This document shows positions 12,860 through 27,200 of a stretch of DNA of 64,000 nucleotides, piece by piece. The position numbers and the translations under genes are program-made. Source of the stretch: Lineus longissimus (Eukaryota; Nemertea; Pilidiophora; Heteronemertea; Lineidae); contig NC_088313.1 of assembly GCF_910592395.1 (NCBI RefSeq), forward strand, positions 2,854,501-2,918,500, written 5' to 3'. The notes below the pieces were generated by a model. That model saw only the letters and a list, made by a program, of their open reading frames with translations. It was not told the DNA's origin and did not search any database. Position 1 is the stretch's first letter. The number at the start of each line of letters is the position of its first letter.

Positions 12860-13783
12860 GCATGCGTGCATATAAAAGTATATCAGTTGGTCCGACAGAG
12901 ATGATGAGGCAATGCCTCGTTCCTTAGTCAGCAATATGCGCCTTACGGAGAAGAAGGAGTACCCAGATAGGCCTTCACATGTCGGCCTCCAAATGGCTCG
13001 AACCAATTGCACTATCACTACTATAACTTTAAAATGCGTGCTCCTCCTACATGTAGCCAGGTCTCGGGCAAGGCACTTACTCGACAGGCAAGCTAGAAGT
13101 TCAGCACCGTGAGCAGCTCCTTAATAAGGCCATTTCAGGTTCAGCGCGCCTCTTTAGATCAAGTATTGAAAGCTGTGGTGAGCACATAAACAGACCATGG
13201 TAACCTTCATTTGAAAATCCCTTCATAGTCAAGGGCTAGCTCCGGCTAACACAGCACCCATAAACAATAGACCACCAATTTGACCCCAGCTCCTTACTGC
13301 GGGAAAACCCAAGTCCAGCAACCGAAAGTACCAAAAATACATTTTTGTTTACATTTGAACTGCACACATACGTTTGTTTACAATTTCTTTCCCCGCGAAA
13401 TCTCGAACATCAGGTGACCTGCAATTGTGGATTGAAAATAACATTCACCTTAGTTCAGCAGGTCAACAGGTACAGGCTGTTCCAATCATCCCCCTACAGC
13501 CAGCTGTTCAACAGGTAATGTTAGCCACCCCACAGGGAGTGCAGGTAATTGATTAATCCCCTGCATAACTAAACAGCAATGACTTGGCTTCTGTGAGTGG
13601 TAAGGAGAATTGACAGTGTCCGATTAAAAATCCCTCATTACTGCTCCGCTGAAGTAAATTTCCGAAAATAAACATAACGTTGCACCAGGATAACATATCA
13701 CCTGCAAACGTGCAAAATTTCGAGACGAAACACTACCCCCAAATGGCACTTTATCGAGCCGCCTTATAGTATTATGATATAGA
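12860..13783 (-). mobile_element. Non-autonomous Helitron, copy A, 3'-truncated
   Basis: On the minus strand it starts with TCTATATCATAATACTATAA (13783 downward), a TC-type Helitron 5' end, and is collinear with copies B and C up to about 12860. There it loses about 150 bp, including the CTAG end, together with neighbouring arm DNA. It abuts copy B directly. No Rep/helicase frame is present. Confidence 0.65.
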
Positions 13784-14882
13784 CTAGCATTATACCCGTG
13801 GCGCAGGCAGGTTCAAGTGGGCTATATCTTGATTAGATTGAATTGCAATGAAAATCTAATGCAATATCAAAGGAGCAATATTGAAGAGGCAAATTAAACC
13901 AACCATTTGTCCACAGACTCGGACCTAGCTGTGGCGTGCTGTATGTGTGCATAAAAAGTGTATCAATTGGTCCGATAGAGATGATGAGGCAATGTCAATA
14001 TGCCTCGTTCCTCAGTCAGCAATATGCCCCTTTTTATACGGTGAAGAAGGAGAACTCAGATAGGCCTTCACATGTCGGCTTCCAAATGTCTCGGGCAAGG
14101 CACTTAGTCGAAAGGCAAGCTAGAAGTTCAGCATCGTGAGCAGCTCCTTGATAAGGCCATGCCAATTAGTTCAGAGTGCCTCTTCAGATACATCAAGTAT
14201 TGAAAGCTGTGGTGAGCACATAAACAGACCATGGTCACTTTCATTTGAAAATTCCTTCATAATCAAGGGCTAGCTCTAACTAAAACAGCACCCATAAACA
14301 ATAGACCATCAATTTGACCCCAGCTCCTAACTGCGGGAAAACCCAAGTCCAGCAACCAAAGTACCAAAAATACATTTTTGTTTACATTTGAACTGCACAC
14401 ATGCGTTTGTTTACAATTTCATTTCCCGCGAAATCGTGGATTGAAAATAACATTAACCTGGGTTCAGCAGGTCAGCAGGTATACCGGCTGTTCCAATCAT
14501 CCCCCTACAGCCAGCTGTTCAAAATATAATGTTATTCACCCCAGAGGGAGTGCAGCAGGTCAGCAGGTATACCGGCTGTTCCAATCATCCCCCTACAGCC
14601 AGCTGTTCAAAAGGTAATGTTATTCACCCCAGAGGGAGTGCAGATAATTGATTAAGCCCCTGCATAATTTAACAGCAATGGCTTGGCTTCTGTAAGTGGT
14701 AAGGAGAATTGACAGTGTCCGATTAAAAATCCCTCATTACTGCTCCGCTGAAGTATATTTTTGAACAAAACCAAGACGTTGCATCAGGGTAAGGTGTCAC
14801 CACAATTCATGCAAAATTTCAAGGCAATCCAACGCCTCTAAGTGTGACTTTATTCGTCCCCCTTCCAGTATTATTATATAGA
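13784..14882 (-). mobile_element. Non-autonomous Helitron, copy B, complete
   Basis: On the minus strand it runs from TC (14882) to CTAG (13784-13787), with a hairpin-capable GCCTGCGCCACGGG just before the CTAG end. The outer flank (TACTTGATTC) continues into arm DNA that is uninterrupted in the left arm near 8225-8235. Its 3' end is joined to the 5' end of copy A, a head-to-tail tandem. It contains an 87-bp internal tandem duplication (14465 and 14552 starts). Confidence 0.75.
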
Positions 14883-15254
14883 TACTTGATTCTTATTGAA
14901 AGTCGCAGAGGAATCCCCATATATTTCATGGTATTAGAAATGGCTGGTAAAGAGATGGTATGATATTTCGCCTTTGAATGTTATTTTGACTTAAGGGAAG
15001 CGCTGCAAAAGTTCTGTAAGCTTGGCGTTAATGAAATCTGGAATGTTTTACCTGAGGCTTAGGTGACTTAGCTAGGAGTGGAGGTGGCAAGTCAATTATT
15101 ATGATGCTGTACTAGTAATGAACTGTTTATACACTGTAGCTTCCAACAAGGTCAAACCAAAGGCTATGTGAACTTGGATCTGACAATAATGCCCCCGATC
15201 GGCCTCCCTATGACGTCATCTAATTTGTTATTTCGACTTGTATATTGCTTTTTC

Positions 15255-18200
15255 ATGGACAGTGCTTCGTCATTCCAGTCCCAAACAATCTTCAACGGCG
15301 CCAAGAATTTCATTAAAGCCGAGAGGGGTCCTGACGGAAAATATCTGCCGGTGTTGAATAAGGAGGCGCTTGATGAATTAAAGCAAGTCACTCAGAAACT
15401 TGTGGTCGTTTCGGCTGTTGGAGCTTTCAGAACTGGCAAATCCTATTTACTGAATAGGTTGTCCAAAATGGCTCGTGGGGCAAGTAAGTCATGTTATGTA
15501 TATATTAGTGGTTTAATATTTAAAGAAATTTAAAAAATAATTATCTCATCAAAATTAATGATAATTATGACGAAATATCATGTAGACTGTAATACTTTGT
15601 AATTCGTACGCTTTGTTGTATATACAGGTTATCCTTGCCTATAACGTCTTTGGGTGACATGGCAATGAGGCTCGATGGGGAACATAATAGTGGTTCTTGA
15701 ATAATCCTATGTGACCGAGCAAGACGAGGCCTAGAGGGCGGAGTTTACTACAAAGATTTCTTGAGTATTCACGTACTGAGTGTAATGGTTACGTATGTAT
15801 ACACTGTATGTAAAGTGTAAACAAAATTCATATATTCAAATTCAAATTCAAATTCAAAGCAGTTTATTGAGCCAAATGAATATTACATTCATATAGGTTT
15901 AGAAAATACAATAAACTGGTGCGGGATAGAGCGAAGAAGCAGAGGAAAGTAAAACAGACAGGGATCTGTCTTAGGAAATGTACCCTGACCATCAGCGTGC
16001 GGAGGTGATGTGACTACAAATGATAATAAAAAAGCGTTAGAGTCTACAGAGAAATCATATAACAGCAAAATAAATGCATTATAAAATTAATATGTATATT
16101 ACAAAAGATGAAACAGTGGAATGGAAGCAGGCACGATGTGGAAAAGTAGTGACAACATCTATTAAGTTGAAGTTTTAGTTTTGATGGAAAGCTATGTAGA
16201 GGCTTCATAAATAAAGTTGGCTGCTTGGGTTAATGTTTCACCACAAGAATTAAGGATATAGAAGACCTGTTTCTCTTTGTCTAGCCCAAGGACCCTGTCT
16301 GGAAGTGAAGACAGCAGAGTGGTTCTTATCAGCTTAAATTTGGGACAGCTAAAGAGAAAGTGGGTTTCGTCCCCAATAATGTTTTGATTTAAATCATTTT
16401 TACAAAAGTTACAAAATCTTTCATCTCTGGGGGTTTTAGGGCGTGAATAGCGTCCTCTTTCAATTTCAAGGTTGTGGTCACTAATTCTAAGCTTAGTAAA
16501 TCTTGCCCTTTTGGCCTTTATCTTAATATCATTTAGATAATCTTCCATTAGGAAGTGGCTCTTAATGTTGGAATAAAGAAGCAATTTGCCTCCATCCTTT
16601 TGGGTTTCCACCATTTTAGATTTCCAATAGACTACAAATTTTTGTCTTAATTTGAACTTGATGGTTTTGACATTACATTTGGCAAGACTGGATCCCAGTT
16701 GATGAGATAGTTTTCTAGCAAAGGAATACCAGGAAAAGGTGTTTTTCCGATCGATTTCTTTAGACTCATTCAGTGCGTGGGAAAGCAAAGGAAAGTCATT
16801 GGCAGATTGCTGTACATGAATATAATATTTAAGAGTAGCCATAGCAATGGAAATGAAAATTGGAAAGCGACCTAGTTCTCCTCTAACTGCAAGGTTAGGG
16901 GAACGTCTTGACACCCCAAGGGTGAATTTATTAAATAACATATCAAGTTTTTCTATGGGAGAAAGATCCAATTTTTTACCAAACATGGCATCCCATGGGG
17001 ATTGGCCCATTTTAAAGAAATTCTCAGGACCCCAGATTTCAGCTCCATAGGTGCATATGGGTTTTATCAGTTGGTCAAATAGTTTTGAAGCAGTTGATGG
17101 ATTGAGGTTGCAGTTCCGGATGGATGAGATTAGTTTAAATAAGGCCTTTCTTCCTCTACTTGCCAGATTTTGTTTGGTGATAGTTGTAGAGCCAGAGGAA
17201 CTGAAGAGGACCCCAAGATATCTATAGAGTGATACATTTTCAATATGAGTACCGTTAATGGAGAAATTGTCCTTACATATATGACCGTTTCCACTAAATT
17301 TAAGTATTTTAGTTTTATTAACATTGATTTGAAGATGCCACTGATTGCAGTATTCCCCAAGCTTATCAAGAGACCTTTGAAGGCCGGCTGGAGAGAGTAA
17401 GAAGATGGCAAGATCATCAGCATACATTAAACAACGGATATCCTGCTTATCTAAAAAGGGTGTATCATTGTCCACTGGGAGACAGTCTGGGAGGTCATTT
17501 ATGTAAAGGTTAAAGAGATTTGGGCTAAGGATTTCTCCTTGTTTAACCCCAGTAGTAAGTTTAAATGAGTCAGTGTAATGATTTCCCGTTTTTATACAGG
17601 ATTGACCATGGTTGTACATATTTTTTCAACCACTCTAAAGAAATTCCCTCGAATGTTATAACGTAATAATTTGAAATAAAGGCCTATATGCCAAATACTA
17701 TCAAAAGCTTTCTTGAAATCTACAAAGCATACGTAAATGGTTTTTCTGTTACCGCGGACATATTTTTCAAATAGGGTGCGCAGGATAAACATATGGTCAG
17801 CAGTTCGTGCCTTTTTTTTCAAGCCAATTTGGAAAGGGTTAGACAAGGAATTATTTTTGATATATAGATCGAGCCTTGTATTGAGGATTGAAGTGAAGGT
17901 TTTAGAAAGGCAACTCTTTACAGTTATCCCTCGGTAGTTCGCCGGGTCAGCCTTGTCACCACTTTTAAAGAAATTAATTATATGACCACGGCACCAACTC
18001 ATTGAGAATTGGCCACAATTTAGGATTTGATTGAAGATATTTGTATATAATTGGGTTAGGAAGGGGCTGGCGGCTTTGATAATTTCGTTACTAATTCGGT
18101 CAAGGCCAACTGATTTGCCCTTTTTAAGACGAGAGATTGCTTTAGTAACCTCCTCCTCTTTAACTGCATAATCAGGTTCAGAGAAGAACGGCTCAGTCTT

Positions 18201-21200
18201 CATAGATTGAATGTCATTGATCATAACTCACACAACGTAGTGAGTGTAATGGTTACGTACGTATAAAGTGTAAACAAAATGCATATACTTATCATGTCCA
18301 TCGAATCTGAAAAAATTTGTGCAGACCCATGACAATTCCGGTTCCGGTACAGTTTGTCGCATTCCATACGGGCCGCGCGTTGGCCGATCCTGCATTCACG
18401 ACTCACCGCAAGCACAGTTACCACGTCGGACGTGCATGATTCCCATTGTTTCCTTCCTCGTGACGCAATTATTTCATGACGTCATGAGCCATTGACCATT
18501 CATACAAGTAGATTTATTCACACCGGCGCCACTGAAGTGCGGTTGTGGGACATCATGTATTTAAACATCGTCTGCTAGGACATACAGGACAACGTCGACG
18601 GAGACAGTTGTGACATTTCATTGCAGACAAAGCAAACGTCCTCTTCTTCTCGATTCACGTACTTTACTTCAAAAATGTCAGTTTTAACACTAATATGTAA
18701 AGAGCAATCTCTAGTGAACTCACACAACTGTCCTTCTGACATATATAGCCAGTACATTGGGGGATGAGTCCCCCAAACCCCCTCCCCCGTTCTCTGAAAG
18801 TGACAGGTTTTAGTCAGTACATTGGGGGGAAGGCCCCCCCCCCCCCCAACCCCCCCATTGGACTCTAAAAATAGAATTCCTTGGAGACGCTGAACAGTAA
18901 GGCCCCATAAAGAAATTGTCCCCGCCCCGGTAGCTGTCTCATATCTGCTGGAAGAAGCAGCTATTTGTGGTGAAATAATAATTGAATGCATGTCATGACA
19001 CCCAGGAGCTTTTTCTCATTTCTGAAACAGTTGCATGGTTGGAATGAATTTCCAAATCAGTCCGTCAAATCTCTATCCAAATGGAACTTTAAGACCACTC
19101 TATATTTGTGCAGTAGTGTTAAAACTGACTTTTTGAAGTAAAGTACGTAAATCGAGAAGAAGAGGACGTTTACTTCGTCTGCAATGAAATGTCACAACTG
19201 TCTCCGCCGACGTTGTTGTCCTGTATGTTCTAGCAGACGATTTTCTTCAAGACAGTGGCGCCGGTGTGAATAAATCTACTTGCGTGATTGGTCAATGGCT
19301 CATGACGTCATGAAATAATTGCGTCAACAACGGGAATCATGGTAACTGTGGTTGCGGTGCGTCGTGAATGCAGGATCGGCAAGCGCGGCCCGTATGGAAT
19401 GCAACAAACTGTACCGGAACCGGAACTGTCATGGCTCTGCACAAATTTTTTCAGATTCGATGGACATGATGGATATATGAATTTTGTTTACACTTTATAC
19501 ATACACGTAACCATTACACTCACTACGTTGTGTGAGTGACTAAATCCAGATCCAGTCACGTGATTTTTAGTAACTGCCAAACTCGACCCAGTGCCGGAAC
19601 TGTGAAGTAATGATGTAGGTCACGTGGTCAGAGTGCAGGAGTTTCCGTACCGCCTGGCTATCCGATTTAGCATCTACCGTTCCGGAACGACATCAGCGCC
19701 TCTAGTGTCAAGATCGTAAATTTGCCATTCTTGATTTTGGCGCCAAACGAATCCAAAAAAACGCGTTCAAACAATTAAGAATATATCAGCTACAAAAATT
19801 CGTTATTAACTAACTGGTGAAGAAACATACACAAATATCTGGGCTAGCAGGTGGAAAATTCAATTATTATTTCACCACAAAGAGCTGCTTCTGTCCGCAG
19901 ATATGAGGCAGCTACCGGGGGGCGGGACTATTTCTTTATGGGGCCTTATTGTTCAGCGTCTCCAAGGAATTCTATTTTTAGAGTCCAATGGGGGGGGGGG
20001 GGGGGGTTGGGGGGCCTTCCCCCAATGTACTGACTAAAACCTGTCACTTTCAGAGAACGGGGGAGGGGGTTTGGGGGACTCATCCCCCAATGTACTGGCT
20101 AAATATGTCAGAAGGACGGGGTTGGGGGCCCCCCGGGGGGCTCCCCCATGTCAAACAGTTGTGTGAGTTCACTAGAGCTTGCTCTTTACATATTAGTGGA
20201 GGGGGCAGCGGGGGGTTCCCAGGCAGGTAGTTTTTTGTAATGGCTAACCATAACATCATCAGGGACTTGAACGGCCCCATCGGAATTGGATGTTTTCTCA
20301 AAATTCCTTAAATCATCAATCATTTTCCAGTAGAGTTTGGGATTTTTTTCGGAAAAAGACTCCAATTTATCGATAATAACTCACACAACGTAGTGAGTGT
20401 AATGGTTACGTATACACTGTATGTAAAGTGTAAACAAAATTCATATATCCCTCATGCCCATCGAATCTGAAAAAATTTGCGCAGACCTATGACAATTCTG
20501 GTTCCGGTACAATTTTGTCGCATTCCATACGGGCCGCGCGTTGGCCGATCCTGCATTCATGACGCATCGCACCCACAGTTACGACGTCGGACATGAATCC
20601 CATTGTTTGCTTCCTCGAGACGCAATTATTTCATGACGTCATGAGCCATTGACCATTCACACAAGTAGATTTATTCACACCGGCGCCACTGAAGTGCGGT
20701 TGTGGGACATCATGTATTTAAAAATCGTCTGCTAGGACATACAGTTGTGTGAGTTCACCAGAGCTTGCTCTTTACATATCAACTCACACAACGTAGTGAG
20801 TGTAATGGTTACGTATACACTGTCACTGTATGTAAATTGTAAACAAAATGCATTTATCCATCATGTCCATCGAATCTGAAAAAATTTGTGCAGACCCATG
20901 ACAATTCTAGTTCCGGTACAGTTTTGTCGCATTCCATTTGGGCCGCGCGTTGGCCGATCCTGCATTCATGACGCACCGCACCCACAGTTACGACGTCGGA
21001 CGTGAATCCCATTGTTTCCTTCCTCGTGACGCAATCATTGGGGGGGGGGGGGGGGGGGGCTTCACGTGATTTCTAGCAACTCTGCCAAACTCGAAAATAT
21101 TCTGCAGCGAAAATATTCTGCAGCGAAAATCTCTTCTTTTTACCACACCCAGACAAATGGCTATTAAGCAGACGTTGGCTGTCATGATGATTTGATTTCA

Positions 21201-24200
21201 AAATAATTCGAAACAGTGCCTTGGTATTTTTCCATCCTTGGACATTTACTCCTGTTTTGATAAACACATCCTTTAAGATAGTTCTGAAATCTTTATTATT
21301 TCGTTCATTTGAAACATCCAGTAGAATGGTCTGTTTTCCTCGGGATCAGGCAAGAGGTCATTCTTATGACCGATATATCAAGTCGAGGAGGAAAGACTGT
21401 ATTATTTCCCGCGGAGAAAGGAAATATGTCGAGCCATAAACGATGAATACGTGTTGTGATTAAACTCTTTGAAATACACGACTTGTATTAAAGTTTATGG
21501 TTTCTGAATATGAACGCGGTGATGATTTATTCAAATTGCTACATGAAGATAATTTAATGTCGGCATATATAGGCTATATGTGTATACCAATGTCAAATGT
21601 GTCAAGAGAATGAAAATATTAGATGATCATAATCTAGAATGTTTATCATACGACTATAAACAAAACTAGTGTTATCTGAGGATTTGAATTTGCATTCCTA
21701 TTCCCAGCATGTCAAAAGGTCAGACTCTGCATAATAAGTCACATCGAGGTACACGGATGTCTATTGAGGCGATGCTTGATCGTACAAGTTTGAACCGAAG
21801 TATATGAAAGGGTGTTTTCGCAACTTGACTCGAAACAGGTTTACGCACGTAGGCGTTTGATCTGTGTTGTTGTTTTTGCAGACGCGAAGTGTGTGTACAC
21901 CTCCGGTCAAAAGTAAATGAATACTTGAAATTTCCATATGATATCTCCTAAAAAATACACTACCCACAAAAAGGTCGGGAACACCTACCAGTGAGTGCTC
22001 TGGGTAGCCAAAGTGTAAATGATATCCAAAGTGACCCAGTTGCTGGCAGATTATAGCCTCGGTTTAGTATACCTGGTTAGCATAAACTTGGCTGCCCACT
22101 GACATAGATTCATGCATAATATGTCCTAGTTTACCTATATTAGGAATGTAAACAATAATAGTGCCATGCATGGAAAGTGGAGTTTGTCCATCTGAAATGT
22201 GCATTGAATTCACTATTGCAGTACAATAAATAAAATCACCCTCTCAACATCCCTAATCCATTGAATCAAGAATATCCAAATATCCAAACAATTATTTCAT
22301 TCCATATTGCTTTTTTGGTCGAAAAATATAAATCAAAGTAAGGGTCACTGAATGAATATAGGCCTACAAAGGTGAAACATTGATAATCCAAAAGAAGTAA
22401 GAATATAATCAACCAAAGGAACAACAAAATAAATTTAACCTGTTCAGAAGAACTGGAACCAGGAAAGGTGTAACAAAATTAACAAGGCAGGAAGCGCTTG
22501 ATCTTCACCACCACGTGTTTCATCATGGTTACTGTGGTCAATATGCTAATGAGCGGCTGATAATGAGCTGGACAAGCAACATCAAAAATGCGATAGCCAC
22601 TTCGTTGATGACCAGAAAGGGTGTAAATTGTACTCATTCACTACAGTAAGACATGGTCAACACCATGGAATTGACCTTCTGCACTTGAAGTATCAGAAAC
22701 AAAATCTATCCCTATTACAAGATCAAAGGAATATGCCGCCTTGCAAACAAGCAGCCTGCTGAGTTTGAGAGATTATAGCAGACAAGTGTATAAACAAATT
22801 AACCCAAATGTGTGTAATTAATCAAGCAGAAAGGTCCCTGTACCAGGCTGTATCATGATACCATGCACAAGTTGACCACCAAGAATGTTATTGACAGTTT
22901 AGTTGAGGGGGAGGGGGCTGTGCTGGGTGGACTCCAGCCATTCATAAGCCTCATACATCAAGGGGTGTGCATATTCATTGAGAAAAGTGGTTGAATTCCA
23001 CAGCCAAGATGTCAATCAAAGGTCTCCCATCAATGGTCTCTTGTTTTAGACATAGAAACTTTTTCTATCCCAATTAGAAGTTGGGGGTGGGGTGTGTGTT
23101 GGACAGTACTCACAATGAAATGCATTTTATGCTCTCAAAAGTGCTTAAATGGAATATACATGTTGCATTAGGATTGTAGTGTGGTATGTATCTAACAATA
23201 TTAAGCATGTTTATTGAGGTAAAAAAGATTTGGGCTGTGTCAGAGTCATTTCAAATAATGACCCCAGCTATCAAAGCACTATCTGAGATCATAGTGCATT
23301 GAAACTGGAATGCACTAGATAGTACACAAACTAGGTCAATCCAGAACGAGGCTGACTTTGGCCTATTTTGTATAAGTTTTGACCCAGGTTGTACACTGTA
23401 CGCCACATGTACAGTGCATTTTTTATTCCGTATAAAAGTATGGTTTGGTTGAGTATCACAGTTTGGTATAGGCTTTTACAAATACCACATCAAAATGTCC
23501 ATTTCAAGAAAAGTCTTGTCAATTAGCACGTATGATAATTAACCATAACAAACACAAATTCCACACCTCTTGAATGACCGTTGCATAATTACTCGTATTA
23601 TATATATGTGGCATTTTTGTGTACTACATTGGCCTACCCGAGACATGTTTACAGTGGATTTGAGTATTCTAATATAGCCATCCAAACTACAGCGCCTATT
23701 CACTGTAAGAGCTCTATGTCAAAGTAGAAAATTTATATTTGATTAGAAAAAATATCTGGATTCGCGAAAATATTCTGCGGTGAAAATTTTCCGTTCTACA
23801 GTACTCTATAGACTCACCGTTCTAGTCATACCGTTTTTGAATATGCACGTATGGCATGATATACGTTGCAAAATTGGATAACATAAAATTTATTTTCGAT
23901 ATTACATATATATATGGGATATACGTTGCAAAATTGGATAACATAAAATTTATTTTCGATATTACATATACATATGCGATATCCCATATATATATGTAAC
24001 TAGCATTGTACCCGTGGCGCAGGCAGGTTCAAATGGGCTATACCTTGAATAGATTGAATTGCAATGAAAATATAATGCAATATCAAAGGAGCAATATCGA
24101 ATAGACAAATTAAACCAACCATTTGTCCACAGACTCGGACCCTGTGGCGTGCTGTATGCGTGCATATAAAAGTAAATCAATTGGTCCGAATGAGATGATG

Positions 24201-27200
24201 AGGCAATGTGAATATACCTCGTTCCTTAGTCAGCAATATGCCCCTTTTTATACGGAGATGAAGGAGAACCCAGATAGGCCTTCACATGTCGGCCTCCAAA
24301 TGGCTCGGACCAATTGCACTATCACTACTAAAACTTTAAAATGCGTGCTCCTCCTACATGTAGCATGATCTCGGGCAAGGCACTTAGTCGACAGGCAAGC
24401 TAGAAGTTCAGCACCGTGAGCAGCTCCTTGATAAGGCCATGCCAAGTTCAGAGTGCCTCTTCAGATACATCAAGTTTTGAAAGCTGTGGTGAGCACATTA
24501 ACATACCATTGTAACCTTTAATTTGAAAATCCCTTCATAATCAAGGGCTAGCTCTGGCTAATACAGTACCAATATACGATAGACCATCAATTTAACCCCA
24601 GCTCCTTACTGCGGGAAAACCCAAGTCCAGCAACCAAAAGTATCAAAATACATTTTTGTTTACATTTGAACTGCACACATGCGTTTGTTTACAATTTCTT
24701 TCCCGCGAAATCTCGAAGATCAGGTGACCTACAATCGTGGATTGAAAATAACATTAACCTTGGTTCAGCAGGTCAACACGTGTACAGGCTGTTCCAATCA
24801 TCCCCCTACAGCCAGCCGTTCAACAGGTAGTGTTAGTCACCCCACAGGGAGTGCAGGTGATTCATTAATCCCCTGCATAACTGAACAGCAATGGCTTGGC
24901 TTCCGTGAGTGATAAGGAAAATTGACCGTGTCCGATTAAAAATCCCTCATTACTGCTCCGCTGAAGTAAATTTCCGAAAATAAACATGACGTTGCATCAG
25001 GATAACATATCACCTGCAAACGTGCAAAATTTCGAGACGAAACACGACCCCCAAAATGGCACTTTAGCGAGCCGCCTTATAGTATTATGATATAGATATC
25101 GAAAATAAATTTTATGTTATCCAATTTTGCAACGTATATCATGCCATACGCCACGATATTATGCGCATTGTCGTTTATGCCATTCAAAATTGTTTGAGTG
25201 AATCGAAGATGGACAATGGGTTGGCGATACCAGTTTGTCTAATGGTTGTACCATTCGCCTTTGCATCAATAGCTGTAAGGGTTCAAGATAGGCCGATACG
25301 GGTTTTATTTTAATGCGATTTATTTTATTGGAGATCGTCAATAGACCTAACAAAACCACACCATAGGCCTAACCACTAATTAGAAGTTAGGTCACAAGTG
25401 ATCAGTTGATTCGCAATGCCAACCACTGTTCATCAACTTACCACGACCTCGCTACAGGCAGCGAAAAGTTTTCGCCAATCAGTGTGAAGGGACCTTGACG
25501 CAAGGGCCCAACGCGCCGCGTAGCGGCAAAAAAGCGAAGCTGGCGAAACATTTATAGCGGGTCACCGTCACTTATTATTGGACTTATAGCGCATTTACGG
25601 GGTTGCAACTATTTTGCTTTATAGTGTCACCAGGAAAGAAAAGCATGCGACCTAACGCCGATCTATTTGTATCAAGTGATAATTTGAAGGTATATAGTAG
25701 GAAATATCAATAAAATAATCATTCCATGTCGTCTTTTGAGGGCATTTTTGATTGTAAAAAATATATGTGTACGTCACCGTAGTCTCTGCAATGATAATTT
25801 TATCAGAGCAGTCTCGCGCAAGTAGAAGTTCTTTACCTATTAGTTCTTCACTTATTAGTCTCAACGTCTGGCGCAAAGCCAGACGTTTTCCATTACGATT
25901 TCAATACGATGTTTGACAAGAAGGAGCAGTGCGCGAGATATGCTAATGAGCAGACTTCCCTCGCTTGAGTTTCTGAAGAATGTTCCATATCGCGCTAAGC
26001 TCATCACTGCTGATTATGACAGGCGTGCAACAACGGTAGGTGTCTGCTCCCCAACTTCCACCCTAATACGGTACAATAAGTTACCATTTGATGGGAATGG
26101 GACAATGCCCTCACTGTGTATGGAGTCATAGGGATAAGAATACATTATTCATTAGTGTTGGTACAAGTGATTTTGCCCAAAAAGCATGCGCATTCAAAAA
26201 ACAAAATATGCAAGACATGATGACCATGACGACGTGCAGAAAGTGCACTGGCCAGTGCATACCCTATGGCTATGTACTAGTAAACATGGTAAACATGAAC
26301 AACATCATTATTCATCGGCAGTTCATTTTACTCCGAGCTTTTCCTGAAACATATAGCCATGATGATTAGGCCTACCATGTACCATGACCAATATCAGCAC
26401 TAGATCATGTATGTCAACAAGTTCACATGAACCGTATAATCCCGCATGGCGCATGTGGCGCATGATACTTTCATTGACATTACAGGCACACATCCACAGA
26501 GCACTCTTCAAATCATCTACACAGTGGTTATCCAACTAGGATTATAAAGGTAATTTCTTAGCCCCGCACAGTGGGTTTCACTCTTGATCAAGGGGCACTA
26601 TTGCTAGCAGCTAGGTTGGCAAGATAAAGTTAGATGAAGTAGCCGATAGGGGTCTCTCACCCCTCAAAGTCCGTCACAACTATTCAAGCTTGTACAAAGA
26701 ATACATGCAGCGCTGACTCTAACAAGACCCAATGGGAATGTCGCACAGTCATCTGTCAAAAACAAGACCTATGTTGTAGTATGATCTCTTGCCAATATTT
26801 AATAATTGCACTATCGTCATCACCTCATCATACTTCATTGATTTTACAGGCACACATTGACATCGACCACTGTTGCAATCAACGACACAGTCGCTATCCA
26901 AGTAGCATTATAGAGGTAATTATCATTATCATACCTCATTAGCATGTGAACCAGTCGCGTCGCGTCCTTTGCGATCACGGCAAAGCCTCATGGAATAGTG
27001 TCTTTCACCTTTGAATAATTTTTCATATTCCATGCCTACAACTTCAATTTCTTCATATTCCATGGCTAGAAGTTCAATACTAATATAATATCCAAGATAA
27101 AGTTACAAGAAGTAGTCAATAGGGGTCTCTCACCTCTCACTGTATGTCCACACTATTCACGCTTGTTCGAGGAATACATTCAATGCTGAATCTAACAACA

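Noticed and set aside
21898-21975. Mariner-like terminal phrases
   Set aside because: No inverted partner or transposase was found nearby.
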